DNA of 64,000 bases from a bacterium (GTDB lineage Bacteria > UBP14 > UBA6098 > 4484-93): NCBI GenBank assembly GCA_021158465.1, contig JAGGUN010000022.1, forward strand, positions 21,601 to 85,600, written 5' to 3'. Numbering within the stretch: position 1 is the first letter of the stretch; every line of letters starts with the position of its first letter. The translations under genes and the position numbers were made by a program. The notes beneath the pieces are model-generated. The model was not told the DNA's origin. It worked only from the letters and a program-made list of their open reading frames with translations, and searched no databases. This document shows, piece by piece, positions 26,924 to 36,130 of this stretch.

Positions 26924-29347
26924 TTACAGCAGGTTCACTGGATCGACATCCACCTTGATTTTTACCCGTCGAGGGGTATTCTTTACTGCGAGCTTAAGGA
27001 TCTCGAGGGTTCCAAAGATTGAGCAGGTCTTAATAAGGAAGTTCCAGCGGAACTTCCCTCGCAGTTTCTCAATATGTGCCGGTGCTGGACCGATTATATT
27101 TAGCTGTATGTTGCCTTCTTTGGCGAGTCGGTTAACCCTTTTCCTTATTTCCCAGATTGTGTCTCTCACGAGTGAGCTCTCTTTCCCTGACGCTATAACC
27201 CGTATTATCCTGACGAACGGAGGATAGGATAGCTCCTTTCTTTCCTTTATTTCTCTTTTGTAGAACTGCTCGTAGTCTTGTTTGAGCGCAAACTGTATAG
27301 GAGATGCATCTGGGTAATATGTCTGTATAATAACCTCGCCTTTGTTGTTTGTTCTGCCTGCTCTGCCTGCTACCTGTGTTAAGAGCTGGAATGTTCTCTC
27401 CGATGCCCGGAAGTCTGGGAAGTTCAGTCCTGTATCAGCGGAGATGACTCCGACAAGCGCGACATTGGGGATATCAAGCCCTTTTGATACCATCTGTGTT
27501 CCTATGAGCACCGCGCCTGGGGTCTCCATAAACTGTTTGAGAGACTCGGCGGGGGAGTTCTGCTCTCTTGAGGTGTCGTGGTCGAGCCTGATTACAGGAA
27601 TGTCCTCGAGTAGACTCTGGAGGTCTCGCTCAACCCTCTCTGTTCCACGCCCCTTCAGCCGAATATTCTCATACCTACACTCAGGGCATCTTTCAGGTGC
27701 TTGCTTTTTGTATCCGCACCAATGACAAACGAGTTCGTAGTTCTTAATATGGTATGTCAGCGGTATGTCACAGTTGGGGCACTTGTCGGTCCAGCCGCAG
27801 TTGGGGCACTGAATGTAGCTGGCGTATCCACGCCGGTTGAGAAGGAGAATGGTATTCTTCCCAGCCTTCCAGTTCTTGATGATCTTCTCCTTCAGGTAGG
27901 TCGAGAATGAGTTGAAGTTTTTGTTCTCGCGCTCTGCCTTCATATCAACTATGGTCACATCCGGTAGTTTGCTTCCTGGCACCCTTTCCGGCAGGCGAAG
28001 CAGGGTATACTTTCCTGTTTGGGCGTTGCGGAAGCTCTCGATAGATGGGGTAGCGGAGCCGAGGATAACGGTGGCGTTGGCGAATTTTCCCCTAACAACG
28101 GCGACATCCCTTGCGTTATAGTATGGCTGAGGCTCCTCCTGCTTGTACGACGGTTCGTGTTCCTCATCGACTATGATAAGACCGAGCTTGTCGAGCGGTG
28201 CGAAGATAGCCGAACGTGCGCCAAGAACTATTCTTGTATTCCCCTCGCGTATGCTCCTCCAGATGTCATACCTCTGTGAATCGGGCATCTGTGAGTGCCA
28301 GACAGCGACATTCTCCCCAAACCTTGCACGAAGTCTGCCCCAAAGCTGAGGTGTCAGCGATATCTCTGGAACAAGTATCAACACACTTTTCCCCTTTACA
28401 AGAACCCTCTCCATAGCGCGGAGATATATCTCTGTCTTGCCGCTGCCAGTTATGCCGAAGAGTAAAAATGTCTCGAATCCACCCGAATCGATGCTCTCTG
28501 CTATCCTCTCGAGCGCCTTTTCCTGATGGGTAGTGAGCTTGAAATTCTGTTTCTTCTCTTCCAACCAGCCATTGGTTGGTATCCTCTGGACCTCAACAGG
28601 GACAACCGTTGCCAGTTTCTTCGCCAGAAGCCCTCTATAGGCTGAGTCTCCATACTCGGCGCTTATCTTTGTAAGCGGAAATTTCTCGTCGGGATGGGCA
28701 TAGAGGAATTCAAGAAGTTCCCTTCGCTTGCTCTTGCGCTTGAGGTGTGCCCGAATTATCTCCTCGAGCGGGGTTTCCTTTACCTCAGGCGAGATTGTTA
28801 TATGTTTCTCTATATGTGGTTTTATCCGTTCCTTCTTCCGGATGGTTCTCTCGATGTATCCGTTGTCTATAAGAGCCTGTAGATTGAAGTTCAAGTTTGG
28901 CTTGTTTACGAGTTTTCTTAACTCACTGAGGCTGATTTTTGCCCTGTTTGAGAGGATGTTGACAATCTTTTTCTGGATGCTATTGAGCTTCCCTTCAGGA
29001 ACGGATATGAGGCGGAGGGTTATCTCACTTTCGATATGCACAGATGCTGGCAGAGCAGATTTCAGCACTAGTCCAAGAGGTGTAAAGTAGTATCTTGCTA
29101 CCCACTCAGATAAATTCATTATCTCCTCTGTGAAGGCAGGGAACGGTTCAACAATGTCCACGATGGATCGGAGCGGGATACCGATCTTTTTGTTTGATGT
29201 CCTGATGACATATCCTATCCTATACCCTTTTCCGACCGGTACAAGGACGCGGGACCCTCTTTTTACAATTTCCCTTATCTGTCCGGGAATGCTGTAGGTG
29301 AAACTCTTGTCTACTGGAGCCAGTAGAACTACATCAGCATATTTCAT
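26924..29347 (-). CDS. priA: primosomal replication restart helicase PriA
   Basis: PriA reloads the replisome at stalled forks as a 3'-5' helicase. The 807-residue product has an N-terminal 3'BD-type domain and a winged-helix region. The helicase core has Walker A FGITGSGKTEIYLR and DEEHEPSYKQ. The zinc-binding insert has eight cysteines in four CxxC pairs (CPNCGWTDKCPNC, CHWCGY, CPECRY), and motifs V/VI follow (GTQMVSKGLD, QVAGRAGR). The length is somewhat above the 730 of E. coli. It has its own promoter in the 69-nt gap after the antiporter gene. Confidence 0.97.
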   Translation of the reverse strand: MKYADVVLLAPVDKSFTYSIPGQIREIVKRGSRVLVPVGKGYRIGYVIRTSNKKIGIPLRSIVDIVEPFPAFTEEIMNLSEWVARYYFTPLGLVLKSALPASVHIESEITLRLISVPEGKLNSIQKKIVNILSNRAKISLSELRKLVNKPNLNFNLQALIDNGYIERTIRKKERIKPHIEKHITISPEVKETPLEEIIRAHLKRKSKRRELLEFLYAHPDEKFPLTKISAEYGDSAYRGLLAKKLATVVPVEVQRIPTNGWLEEKKQNFKLTTHQEKALERIAESIDSGGFETFLLFGITGSGKTEIYLRAMERVLVKGKSVLILVPEISLTPQLWGRLRARFGENVAVWHSQMPDSQRYDIWRSIREGNTRIVLGARSAIFAPLDKLGLIIVDEEHEPSYKQEEPQPYYNARDVAVVRGKFANATVILGSATPSIESFRNAQTGKYTLLRLPERVPGSKLPDVTIVDMKAERENKNFNSFSTYLKEKIIKNWKAGKNTILLLNRRGYASYIQCPNCGWTDKCPNCDIPLTYHIKNYELVCHWCGYKKQAPERCPECRYENIRLKGRGTERVERDLQSLLEDIPVIRLDHDTSREQNSPAESLKQFMETPGAVLIGTQMVSKGLDIPNVALVGVISADTGLNFPDFRASERTFQLLTQVAGRAGRTNNKGEVIIQTYYPDASPIQFALKQDYEQFYKREIKERKELSYPPFVRIIRVIASGKESSLVRDTIWEIRKRVNRLAKEGNIQLNIIGPAPAHIEKLRGKFRWNFLIKTCSIFGTLEILKLAVKNTPRRVKIKVDVDPVNLL

Positions 29348-29392
29348 ATCCTGCCGTTATGGGGTGTTGGGAGAACCAAAGGAGTTAAAGTA

Positions 29393-29420
29393 AGTATAAC
29401 AAATTATCTTCGATTGTCAA
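29393..29420 (-). promoter_or_regulatory. promoter of priA-tkt-rho (TTGACA-N16-TATACT)
   Basis: Minus-strand TTGACA (29420-29415) overlaps the antiporter stop codon. After a 16-nt spacer comes TATACT (29398-29393), five of six to the -10 consensus. The start near 29386 leaves a leader of about 39 nt. It probably drives priA, the transketolase half and rho. Confidence 0.7.
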
Positions 29421-30652
29421 ACTGATTTTCCCACATTTTTTTGAAATCCCACAAAAGCTTTCGCGTACAGCCTGTCAAGAGGGGTTTTTTCCACGAGGAA
29501 GATGAGCAATGCGGAGATGAATATGCTCCAGAAGATGACGGCGTAGACGATGTTCTGTGCTGGTTCACTGCCAGGGATGCCCTGAAGTGGCAGGAGTGAA
29601 GCAAGGACAGCAGCAGCGAGCCCTTTCGGAACTATGACGGACATAATGGTGGCGTCTCGTACGGATGTCGACTCAGGCATAAGATACCTTATCACAACTG
29701 ACCTTCCGCAGTATATTACAATGGTTATGATAAGTCCCATAAGGATTGATGGGATATCGGTTATGTTCATCGAGATACCGATATACAGGAAGAAGAATGT
29801 CTTGAGCAGGAATGCGCCTGCGCTGAACGCCATCTTTTCTGTTTCGGAAAACTCTGAGGTTTTGTAGGAGTATTTTTTCAGGAAGCTGATATGCCTGATA
29901 TTCACCACTGTTAGACCGAATGCAAGCGATGCGATAGCCCCACTGTAGCCGAGGAACTCTGTTATCCCATACAATATAAATATGAATGCGAATGTAGTGA
30001 ACAGGTTGTCTGGGAAGCGTCGGACGGTTCTTAGGATGAGTGACCATAGGAAGGCACCTACCGCGCCCAGGAAGGCTGCAACAACGAATGAAGCAAGTAT
30101 CTGCCCGATTATCTCCCCGGGGGCGATCTGCCCCTCCTTTACTGCGTTGAATATCCCGATGGTCAACACTACGCACAGCACATCTGTCAGGGCGGATTCC
30201 ATCGTGAGAACGGTCTTCGGCACATCACCTATATTGAGCCCCGATATCATCGGCACAACGACAGCGGATGATGTTCCAGCAAGTATCACGCCGCAGAGTA
30301 TAGCTACAAGCAGATTTCCTGACAAGAAGAAATAGACGAGAAGCGATATTAGAACCGCTGAGAGGGCGAATGTTCCCAGTGTTACAGAAACCGTTTCCTT
30401 CAATGATTTCTCAAGCGATTTGATAGAAAGCTCTGTCCCGGCATCGAAAAGTATCACGATGAGGGCAAGGGTGGCAAAAATACTCCCAAGCTTCCCGAGG
30501 TCAGCTGGGGAGACAATGTGAAACACAGGCCCCACCAAGATTCCGACGAGCATAAGTATGAGCACATCGGGAATCATAGTCTTCTCGAATAGAATAACAA
30601 GAAAGTGCGCAAGGAATATTGTGAGTCCGATGGAAAAGATTACTGTTGCCAA
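29417..30652 (-). CDS. cation:proton antiporter (CPA2/Kef-type membrane domain)
   Basis: A 411-residue inner-membrane protein with about 12 hydrophobic segments. The segments FDAGTELSIKSLEKSL, ILAGTSSAVVVPMISGL, TMESALTDVLCVVLT and VPKGLAAAVLASLLP are landmarks of the CPA2 Na+(K+)/H+ antiporters. The protein ends at the membrane domain, with no cytoplasmic RCK/TrkA-N regulatory domain, so it is a short form. It starts 2 nt after the TPR lipoprotein stop. The ion specificity cannot be read from the sequence. Confidence 0.92.
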   Translation of the reverse strand: MATVIFSIGLTIFLAHFLVILFEKTMIPDVLILMLVGILVGPVFHIVSPADLGKLGSIFATLALIVILFDAGTELSIKSLEKSLKETVSVTLGTFALSAVLISLLVYFFLSGNLLVAILCGVILAGTSSAVVVPMISGLNIGDVPKTVLTMESALTDVLCVVLTIGIFNAVKEGQIAPGEIIGQILASFVVAAFLGAVGAFLWSLILRTVRRFPDNLFTTFAFIFILYGITEFLGYSGAIASLAFGLTVVNIRHISFLKKYSYKTSEFSETEKMAFSAGAFLLKTFFFLYIGISMNITDIPSILMGLIITIVIYCGRSVVIRYLMPESTSVRDATIMSVIVPKGLAAAVLASLLPLQGIPGSEPAQNIVYAVIFWSIFISALLIFLVEKTPLDRLYAKAFVGFQKNVGKSV

Positions 30653-30654
30653 AT

Positions 30655-31779
30655 CTATTCCTGAAAGGAGATGGAATCCTTCTTATCTGATATAGAGGAG
30701 TATTCCTTGGATGTTTGGGCAAACTTCTCGATAAGTTTCTTCGCTCTTTCGGTGTTTTTCTCCTCGAGAGCCTGCGAGAGTTTGTATGCGACCTTTGCCG
30801 CATCTGTTTTCCCGTTCTTCTGCAAGGTTATTGCAAACTCCTGCCATGCTGAATGGTTCGTTATATCCTTATTTATCAACTCCCACAGCACAGGTTCTGC
30901 CTCGCTGTATTTCTCCTGGCGTTCGAGGCAGATAGCGAGGTTATAGTGAGCTTCTGTCATATCTGGGTTGAGCTGCTTCGCTATACGGAAATATTCCTCC
31001 CCTTTGTCGAACCTCTGTATCTGGAACGCAATTATGCCGAACTCAAAGGCGAGATTTGGCTTGAGAGTGTCCGTATTCGGAGTGTATTCGAGTGCCTCAT
31101 CCATATTTTTTACCGTTAGTTCTATCTCTCCAAGGGCAGCATATGCCCGTGCGAGAAACTTGTGCACAGTAGGATTCTTTGGCTCTGTAGATGTGAGCTT
31201 GTTCAGAACATCGATAGCTTTCCTGGCATGTGTTGTATCGCCGGACGCAAGATACTCGCTTGCAAGTATAAGCCCCTGCTGTACATCCGTCGTGTCGAGA
31301 GCAAAAGCCTTTTCTGATTCTTCGAGAGCCTTTTCATCATCGCCGAGCTTGGAATAGAAGTAGGCAAGGTTCTTATGTGCCTCGATTCCGTCTGGTTTTA
31401 TCTTCTCCGCAATGAGAGTATACTCGAAAGCCTTCTCGAACTCTTCTTTCTTCCCGTAGCTTATCCCTTTGTTTATGGCGTCAGAGTATTTGCTGTCTTT
31501 CCATTTTTCTATCTTTGGTATAAGGGATGAGTCGAGCTCAGCCGCCTTATTAAACTCTATCAACATAAGTTCGAATGAATCTTTTTCTGCATATATCTGC
31601 CCGAGCAAGAAATGAGCTTCAGCGTTCGCCGGGTTGTTTTCTATCTCAATTTTGAGTTGTTCAAGGGCTGCGTCGAAGTTGTGCTCCTGAATATATACCT
31701 TGGCAGATGTCATCTCCTTGGACTGACAGGCGAGCATCAGAAGCGGAGCAAATAGCACAACCCACAGATGTCTTTTCAT
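30655..31779 (-). CDS. TPR-repeat lipoprotein
   Basis: A 374-residue lipoprotein. Its N-terminus MKRHLWVVLFAPLLMLACQ ends in a lipobox (LMLAC), so it is probably anchored to a membrane with the rest in the periplasm. At least eight tetratricopeptide repeats follow (for example NPANAEAHFLLGQIYAEKDS and PDMTEAHYNLAICLERQEK). TPR proteins are scaffolds for other proteins. Its partner is unknown, though it is encoded directly before an antiporter. A weak promoter-like TTGCCA, 16 nt, TAGCTT lies upstream (31848-31821). Confidence 0.92.
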   Translation of the reverse strand: MKRHLWVVLFAPLLMLACQSKEMTSAKVYIQEHNFDAALEQLKIEIENNPANAEAHFLLGQIYAEKDSFELMLIEFNKAAELDSSLIPKIEKWKDSKYSDAINKGISYGKKEEFEKAFEYTLIAEKIKPDGIEAHKNLAYFYSKLGDDEKALEESEKAFALDTTDVQQGLILASEYLASGDTTHARKAIDVLNKLTSTEPKNPTVHKFLARAYAALGEIELTVKNMDEALEYTPNTDTLKPNLAFEFGIIAFQIQRFDKGEEYFRIAKQLNPDMTEAHYNLAICLERQEKYSEAEPVLWELINKDITNHSAWQEFAITLQKNGKTDAAKVAYKLSQALEEKNTERAKKLIEKFAQTSKEYSSISDKKDSISFQE

Positions 31780-31875
31780 TTTTTCCTCCTATCCTTTTAC
31801 CTTGGGTGAAGTTTAGTTAAAAGCTAATTAAAAATCCCATCTTGGCAAGTATTTTTTCTTCCTATTCGATTTCGA

Positions 31876-31904
31876 TTGACTTTTTTCTATAATGTATATA
31901 TTTG
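31876..31904 (+). promoter_or_regulatory. promoter region of lat
   Basis: TTGACT at 31876-31881 is followed by TATATT after 15 nt (31897-31902), or TATTTG after 17 nt (31899-31904). The region is AT-rich. The leader to the ATG at 31961 would be about 50 nt. Confidence 0.5.
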
Positions 31905-31960
31905 ATAAGGTTTGAGCAAAGCACTCTGAATAACAAATATATTAGGAGGTGGAGGGGACT

Positions 31961-33304
31961 ATGCGGAGAGTTCTTACCAGAGAGGAGGTTGCTTCCCTTG
32001 AGGCAAGGAGGGTGCACGAGATTATATCAAGCGTTATGCTTGCTGATGGGTTTGACCTTGTCTGCGACCTTTCGAAGAGCAAGGGAGTGTATCTCTATGA
32101 TGCGAGGGAAAAGAAATGGTATTTAGATATGTTCAGTTTCTTTGCCTCGCAGGGTCTTGGGTTCAATCATCCGAAGATGAGGGAGCATGATTTCCTGGAG
32201 AAGCTCACTCGTGCAGCAGTTATGAAACCGAGCAACTCTGACATCTACACGGTCGAAATGGCACAGTTCGTCGCAACATTCAACAGGGTTGCCCTTCCCA
32301 AGCATGGGAAGCATCTGTTCCTCATATCTGGAGGCGCACTTGCTGTTGAGAATGCGCTGAAGGCGGCGTTCGACTGGAAGGTTCAGAAAAACTATGAGAA
32401 AGGATACAACGAGGAGCGTGGACACAAGGTTCTTCATTTCCGTGAGGCGTTTCATGGCAGAACAGGTTACACACTCTCCTTGACCAACACTGACCCTGTC
32501 AAGATAAGGTATTTCCCCAAGTTCGATTGGCCGAGAGTGGTAAACCCGAAGATAACATTCCCGCTCGAGGAGCATCTCGATGAGGTAAAAAAGCTTGAGG
32601 CACAGGCGATAGATGAGATACATTCTGCTTTCAAAGAGAACCCTGACGATATTGCGGCGATTATCATTGAGCCTATCCAATGTGAGGGGGGAGACAACCA
32701 TTTCCGAGCGGAGTTCCTGCAAAAGCTCCGCGAGATAGCGGACGAGAATGAAGCGATGCTCATCTTTGATGAAGTTCAGACAGGTGGCGGGATAACGGGG
32801 ACTATGTGGAGCTACGAGCAACTTGGTGTCGAGCCGGACATATTCGCCTTTGGGAAGAAGCTTCAGGTATGCGGGATAGTCTCAGGCTCACGGATTGATG
32901 AGGTTACCGATAATGTTTTCACTGTCTCCAGTCGGATAAACTCCACCTGGGGTGGTAATCTTGTCGATATGGTTCGCTCCCAGCGGTTCTTGGAGATCGT
33001 CGAGGAGGAGAACCTGCTCGAGAACGCCAGGGTTATGGGAGAGTTCCTGCTTGATGGTTTGAGAGAGATAGAGACGGAGTTCCCGTTCGTTTCCAATGCA
33101 AGAGGCAGGGGGCTTTTGTGTTCCTTTGACCTCGATACCCCGGAAAGACGGGATGCAACAAAGCAAGAGGCGTATAGGCTCGGGATGATAATTCTCCCCT
33201 GTGGTGTTCGCTCCATCCGCTTCCGACCAGTGCTTGATGTTGAAAAGAGCGATATCGAACGCGCTCTCGCGATCCTTCGCGAGGCTCTAACAAGGGTAAA
33301 ATAG
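31961..33304 (+). CDS. lat: L-lysine 6-aminotransferase
   Basis: This PLP-dependent class III aminotransferase moves the epsilon-amino group of lysine to 2-oxoglutarate, giving 2-aminoadipate semialdehyde. The 447-residue product has the diagnostic FASQGLGFNHPKM, the long FISGG-type SGGALAVENALKAAFD, IIIEPIQCEGGDNHF, FDEVQTGGG, and the PLP-lysine segment FAFGKKLQVCG (K299/K300). These match Lat rather than the ornithine or GABA enzymes. GTG at 31949 is in frame, but the ATG at 31961 is preferred because the AGGAGG and GGAGGGG ribosome sites lie before it. No saccharopine or aminoadipate gene adjoins it, so its pathway here is unknown. Confidence 0.93.
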   Translation: MRRVLTREEVASLEARRVHEIISSVMLADGFDLVCDLSKSKGVYLYDAREKKWYLDMFSFFASQGLGFNHPKMREHDFLEKLTRAAVMKPSNSDIYTVEMAQFVATFNRVALPKHGKHLFLISGGALAVENALKAAFDWKVQKNYEKGYNEERGHKVLHFREAFHGRTGYTLSLTNTDPVKIRYFPKFDWPRVVNPKITFPLEEHLDEVKKLEAQAIDEIHSAFKENPDDIAAIIIEPIQCEGGDNHFRAEFLQKLREIADENEAMLIFDEVQTGGGITGTMWSYEQLGVEPDIFAFGKKLQVCGIVSGSRIDEVTDNVFTVSSRINSTWGGNLVDMVRSQRFLEIVEEENLLENARVMGEFLLDGLREIETEFPFVSNARGRGLLCSFDLDTPERRDATKQEAYRLGMIILPCGVRSIRFRPVLDVEKSDIERALAILREALTRVK

Positions 33305-33307
33305 GTT

Positions 33308-33335
33308 TTGGAAATAGCGCCAAACTGTGTATTAT
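33308..33335 (+). promoter_or_regulatory. possible promoter of the small Zn-ribbon gene
   Basis: TTGGAA (33308-33313), a 16-nt spacer, TATTAT (33330-33335), in the 51-nt gap after lat. The -35 box is weak (four of six), while the -10 is good. AAAGGGGGAT before the next ATG is the ribosome site. Confidence 0.4.
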
Positions 33336-33355
33336 TAAATAAAGGGGGATAGATT

Positions 33356-33553
33356 ATGGCGAGGAAGGTAACATCATTCAGGGACAAACTGAAGAAAGCA
33401 GCGAAAGAAAAGCATATTAAGTGCCCTGTCTGTGGTAGGGAGAAGAAGTTTGTAAAGGCGATAAGAGCGAGGAGGACCCAGAAAGGCTCGTACCGGTATG
33501 TTGAGGAGGTGGTAGCGGTTTGTGGTTGCAATGAGAAAGATGTGTTTGCATAG
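33356..33553 (+). CDS. small basic Zn-ribbon protein, unknown function
   Basis: A 65-residue, strongly basic protein with CPVCG near residue 23 and CGCN near residue 57. The three or four cysteines may bind zinc. The rest is Lys/Arg-rich with a YRYVEEVVAV strand, like small ribosome- or RNA-associated proteins. The ribosome site AAAGGGGGAT is clear and the codon use looks normal. It lies between lat and clpC. I recall similar short unnamed proteins from candidate phyla, but no function. Confidence 0.8.
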   Translation: MARKVTSFRDKLKKAAKEKHIKCPVCGREKKFVKAIRARRTQKGSYRYVEEVVAVCGCNEKDVFA

Positions 33554-33572
33554 GTGGGTGATAAGATTATGG

Positions 33573-33601
33573 TTGACAATCTGTCTGGCGATGTGTATAT
33601 A
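33573..33601 (+). promoter_or_regulatory. promoter of clpC (TTGACA-N17-TATATA)
   Basis: TTGACA at 33573-33578, a 17-nt spacer, TATATA at 33596-33601. The predicted start near 33608 leaves a leader of about 27 nt. No CtsR heptamer repeat or CIRCE inverted repeat is visible around it, so the heat-shock control known for clpC in Firmicutes is not indicated. Confidence 0.7.
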
Positions 33602-33634
33602 AAGGATAGGGTCTAACTGTGGGGGTGTTTGGTT

Positions 33635-36106
33635 ATGAGTCTTGCATATTCTGACAGGTTTCGGCGGGTTTTACAGCACGCGCGGGAAGAGGCGTCCAGA
33701 CTGGGACACAACTACATAAGCGTTGACCATCTTATCCTTGGATTCTTACAAGAGAAGAATTGTACTGCTGTTCGTGTTCTTCAGGGGATTGGCGTGAACA
33801 CAGATGAGCTTCGTGCTGCTATCGAGGAGCGTATGGATGCGGGTGAGGTATCCTATTTCCTTGGGCACATTATAATGACATCGAAGGCGAATAAGGTAAT
33901 TGAGCAGGCACGTGTGGAGGCGATAAACCTTAACTCGAAGGTTATAGGAACAGAGCATCTTCTTCTTGCGATTCTCTCGTCGGAGAATAAGGGAGGCTTG
34001 GGCAACCTTCTTGCCTCGTTTTCCATAACCTACAGGGATGTTCTTGAGTATATAGAGGATGAGTTAGCTCGCGGCGGAGCGAAGCCTGGGAGGAAGCCGA
34101 GGCGCAAGGTTCGGAAGGGAACACCAACGCTGGATCAGTTTGGCAGGGACCTAACCGAACTTGCTCGTCAGGGGAAGCTCGATCCGGTGATAGGGCGCGA
34201 GCCAGAGATAGACCGGCTTGCTCAAATCCTCTGCCGGAGGAAGAAGAACAATCCGGTTCTTATAGGTGAGCCGGGTGTTGGGAAAACGGCTATTGTTGAA
34301 GGGCTTGCCCAGAAGGTGGTTAAAAAGGATGTTCCGTATCTTCTGCAGAATAAGCGGATAGTTGCGCTCGACCTTGCGGCTCTTGTGGCAGGGACGAAAT
34401 ATCGTGGACAGTTCGAGGAGCGGATAAAGGGTGTTATGCGAGAGATAACCGAAGCGGAGAATGTGATCATATTTATTGATGAGTTCCACACGATTGTGGG
34501 GGCAGGTAGTGCTGAGGGTGCGCTCGATGCCTCGAATATCTTTAAGCCGGCTTTGGCAAGTGGTGAGATACAGTGTATAGGTGCCACCACGATGACAGAG
34601 TATCGGAAGTATATCGAGAAGGATGGGGCGTTGGAGCGCAGGTTCCAGAAGATAATGGTTGAGCCGCCGACATATCGCGAGACGATTCAGATATTGATGG
34701 GGCTTCGTGAAAAGTATGAGGAGCATCACAAGGTAAAGATACTGGATTCGGCGATAGAGGCAGCGGTTAGGCTATCGGATAGATATATTCAAGGGTATTT
34801 CCAGCCAGACAAGGCTATCGACCTGATAGATGAGGCTTCCGCCCGTGTGAACCTCGATAGCTACATTAAATCTCCTGAGATACTCGAGGTAGAGGGGAAG
34901 ATAGAAAAGCTGGAGTTAGAGAAAGCAGAGGCGATAGCGAATCAGGACTTCGAGCTTGCTGCCAGAAAGAGGGATGAAATAAGGGCGCAGAAACTTGTTT
35001 TGGAAACTCTCGAGGAGAATTGGAAAGAGTTGATGAAGAAGAATATCCCCGAGGTCACATCTGAGGATGTTGCCAGGGTTGTTTCCAGAATTACAGGGAT
35101 TCCGCTCTCCCGCCTGGAGAAAGACGATTCCCGGCGTCTGCTCAGCCTCGAGGAGAGAATAAAAAAGCGCCTTGTCGGTCAGGACGAGGCGGTTGAGAAG
35201 GTTGCCAGGGCTATCCGTCGTTCAAGGGCAGGGCTTTCTGACCCAAAAAGACCGATAGGTTCTTTCCTCTTCCTTGGACCGTCTGGTGTCGGTAAGACGG
35301 AGCTTGCAAAGGTGGTCGCAGATGAGTTGTTTGACACCAAATCTGCATTCATAAAGATAGATATGTCCGAATATTCTGAGCGGTTCTCTCTCTCTCGCCT
35401 CATTGGTGCTCCTCCTGGGTATGTTGGGTATGAAGAGGGGGGACAGCTAACAGAAGCTGTCAGACGGCATCCATATTCGGTAGTCCTGTTTGATGAGATA
35501 GAAAAGGCTCATCCGGACATATACAATATCCTCCTTCAGATACTGGATGAGGGTGTTCTAACCGATAGCTTCGGCAGAAAGGTGGATTTCAGGAACTGCA
35601 TTGTCATTATTACAAGCAATGTTGGAACAAGGAAATTTTCATCTACCCAAATGGGGTTTGGTGTCCCCGATACGATGAGCTTCGAGGAGATGAAGGGAAT
35701 GCTTCTCAAAGAGATTAAAGACTATATGCGCCCTGAGTTTTTGAATAGGGTGGATGAGATAATTGTCTTCAGACCGCTCGACTTCGATAGCATTTTGAAG
35801 ATAGTTGACATCCAGATGGAAGAGGTGAATCGGCGTATTGCCCACAAGGAACTCACAATCCATCTGACCCCCGAGGCTAAGGAGTGGGTGGCGCGCAAAG
35901 GGTTCGACAAGGAGATGGGAGCACGACCACTCAAGCGGACAATCCAGAAATGTATCGAGGATGCAATATCAGAGCGTATACTGGATGGCAGGATCAAATG
36001 GGAATCCGATGTTGTGGTGCTTGTGGAGAATGACCATCTGGTGTTCAAGAACATCGTCGATAAGGAAGACCATCCTCTTGAAGAGGAGCCTATAAAGAGC
36101 GATTAG
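33635..36106 (+). CDS. clpC: ATP-dependent Clp protease ATPase subunit ClpC
   Basis: ClpC is a double-ring AAA+ unfoldase that feeds proteins to ClpP. The 823-residue product has two Clp_N repeats and AAA module 1 ([21 protein letters not shown]). A UVR segment in the linker ([19 protein letters not shown]) distinguishes ClpC from ClpB. AAA module 2 has [12 protein letters not shown] and [11 protein letters not shown], and MGFG, part of a ClpP-interaction-type loop, follows. It ends with the ClpB_D2 small domain. The ATG at 33635 follows GGGGGTG by 8 nt, and an in-frame TTG two codons earlier is less likely. clpP is not in the window. Confidence 0.97.
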   Translation: MSLAYSDRFRRVLQHAREEASRLGHNYISVDHLILGFLQEKNCTAVRVLQGIGVNTDELRAAIEERMDAGEVSYFLGHIIMTSKANKVIEQARVEAINLNSKVIGTEHLLLAILSSENKGGLGNLLASFSITYRDVLEYIEDELARGGAKPGRKPRRKVRKGTPTLDQFGRDLTELARQGKLDPVIGREPEIDRLAQILCRRKKNNPVLIGEPGVGKTAIVEGLAQKVVKKDVPYLLQNKRIVALDLAALVAGTKYRGQFEERIKGVMREITEAENVIIFIDEFHTIVGAGSAEGALDASNIFKPALASGEIQCIGATTMTEYRKYIEKDGALERRFQKIMVEPPTYRETIQILMGLREKYEEHHKVKILDSAIEAAVRLSDRYIQGYFQPDKAIDLIDEASARVNLDSYIKSPEILEVEGKIEKLELEKAEAIANQDFELAARKRDEIRAQKLVLETLEENWKELMKKNIPEVTSEDVARVVSRITGIPLSRLEKDDSRRLLSLEERIKKRLVGQDEAVEKVARAIRRSRAGLSDPKRPIGSFLFLGPSGVGKTELAKVVADELFDTKSAFIKIDMSEYSERFSLSRLIGAPPGYVGYEEGGQLTEAVRRHPYSVVLFDEIEKAHPDIYNILLQILDEGVLTDSFGRKVDFRNCIVIITSNVGTRKFSSTQMGFGVPDTMSFEEMKGMLLKEIKDYMRPEFLNRVDEIIVFRPLDFDSILKIVDIQMEEVNRRIAHKELTIHLTPEAKEWVARKGFDKEMGARPLKRTIQKCIEDAISERILDGRIKWESDVVVLVENDHLVFKNIVDKEDHPLEEEPIKSD

Positions 36107-36130
36107 TTGAAAGCTTCCCCTTGTAGATTT

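Noticed and set aside
33569-33616. 15-codon open frame (ATG to TAA) before clpC
   Set aside because: It coincides with the clpC promoter boxes and is too short to support as a gene.
33560-33634. CtsR or CIRCE heat-shock operator before clpC
   Set aside because: No heptad direct repeats and no 9-nt inverted repeat with a 9-nt gap were found.
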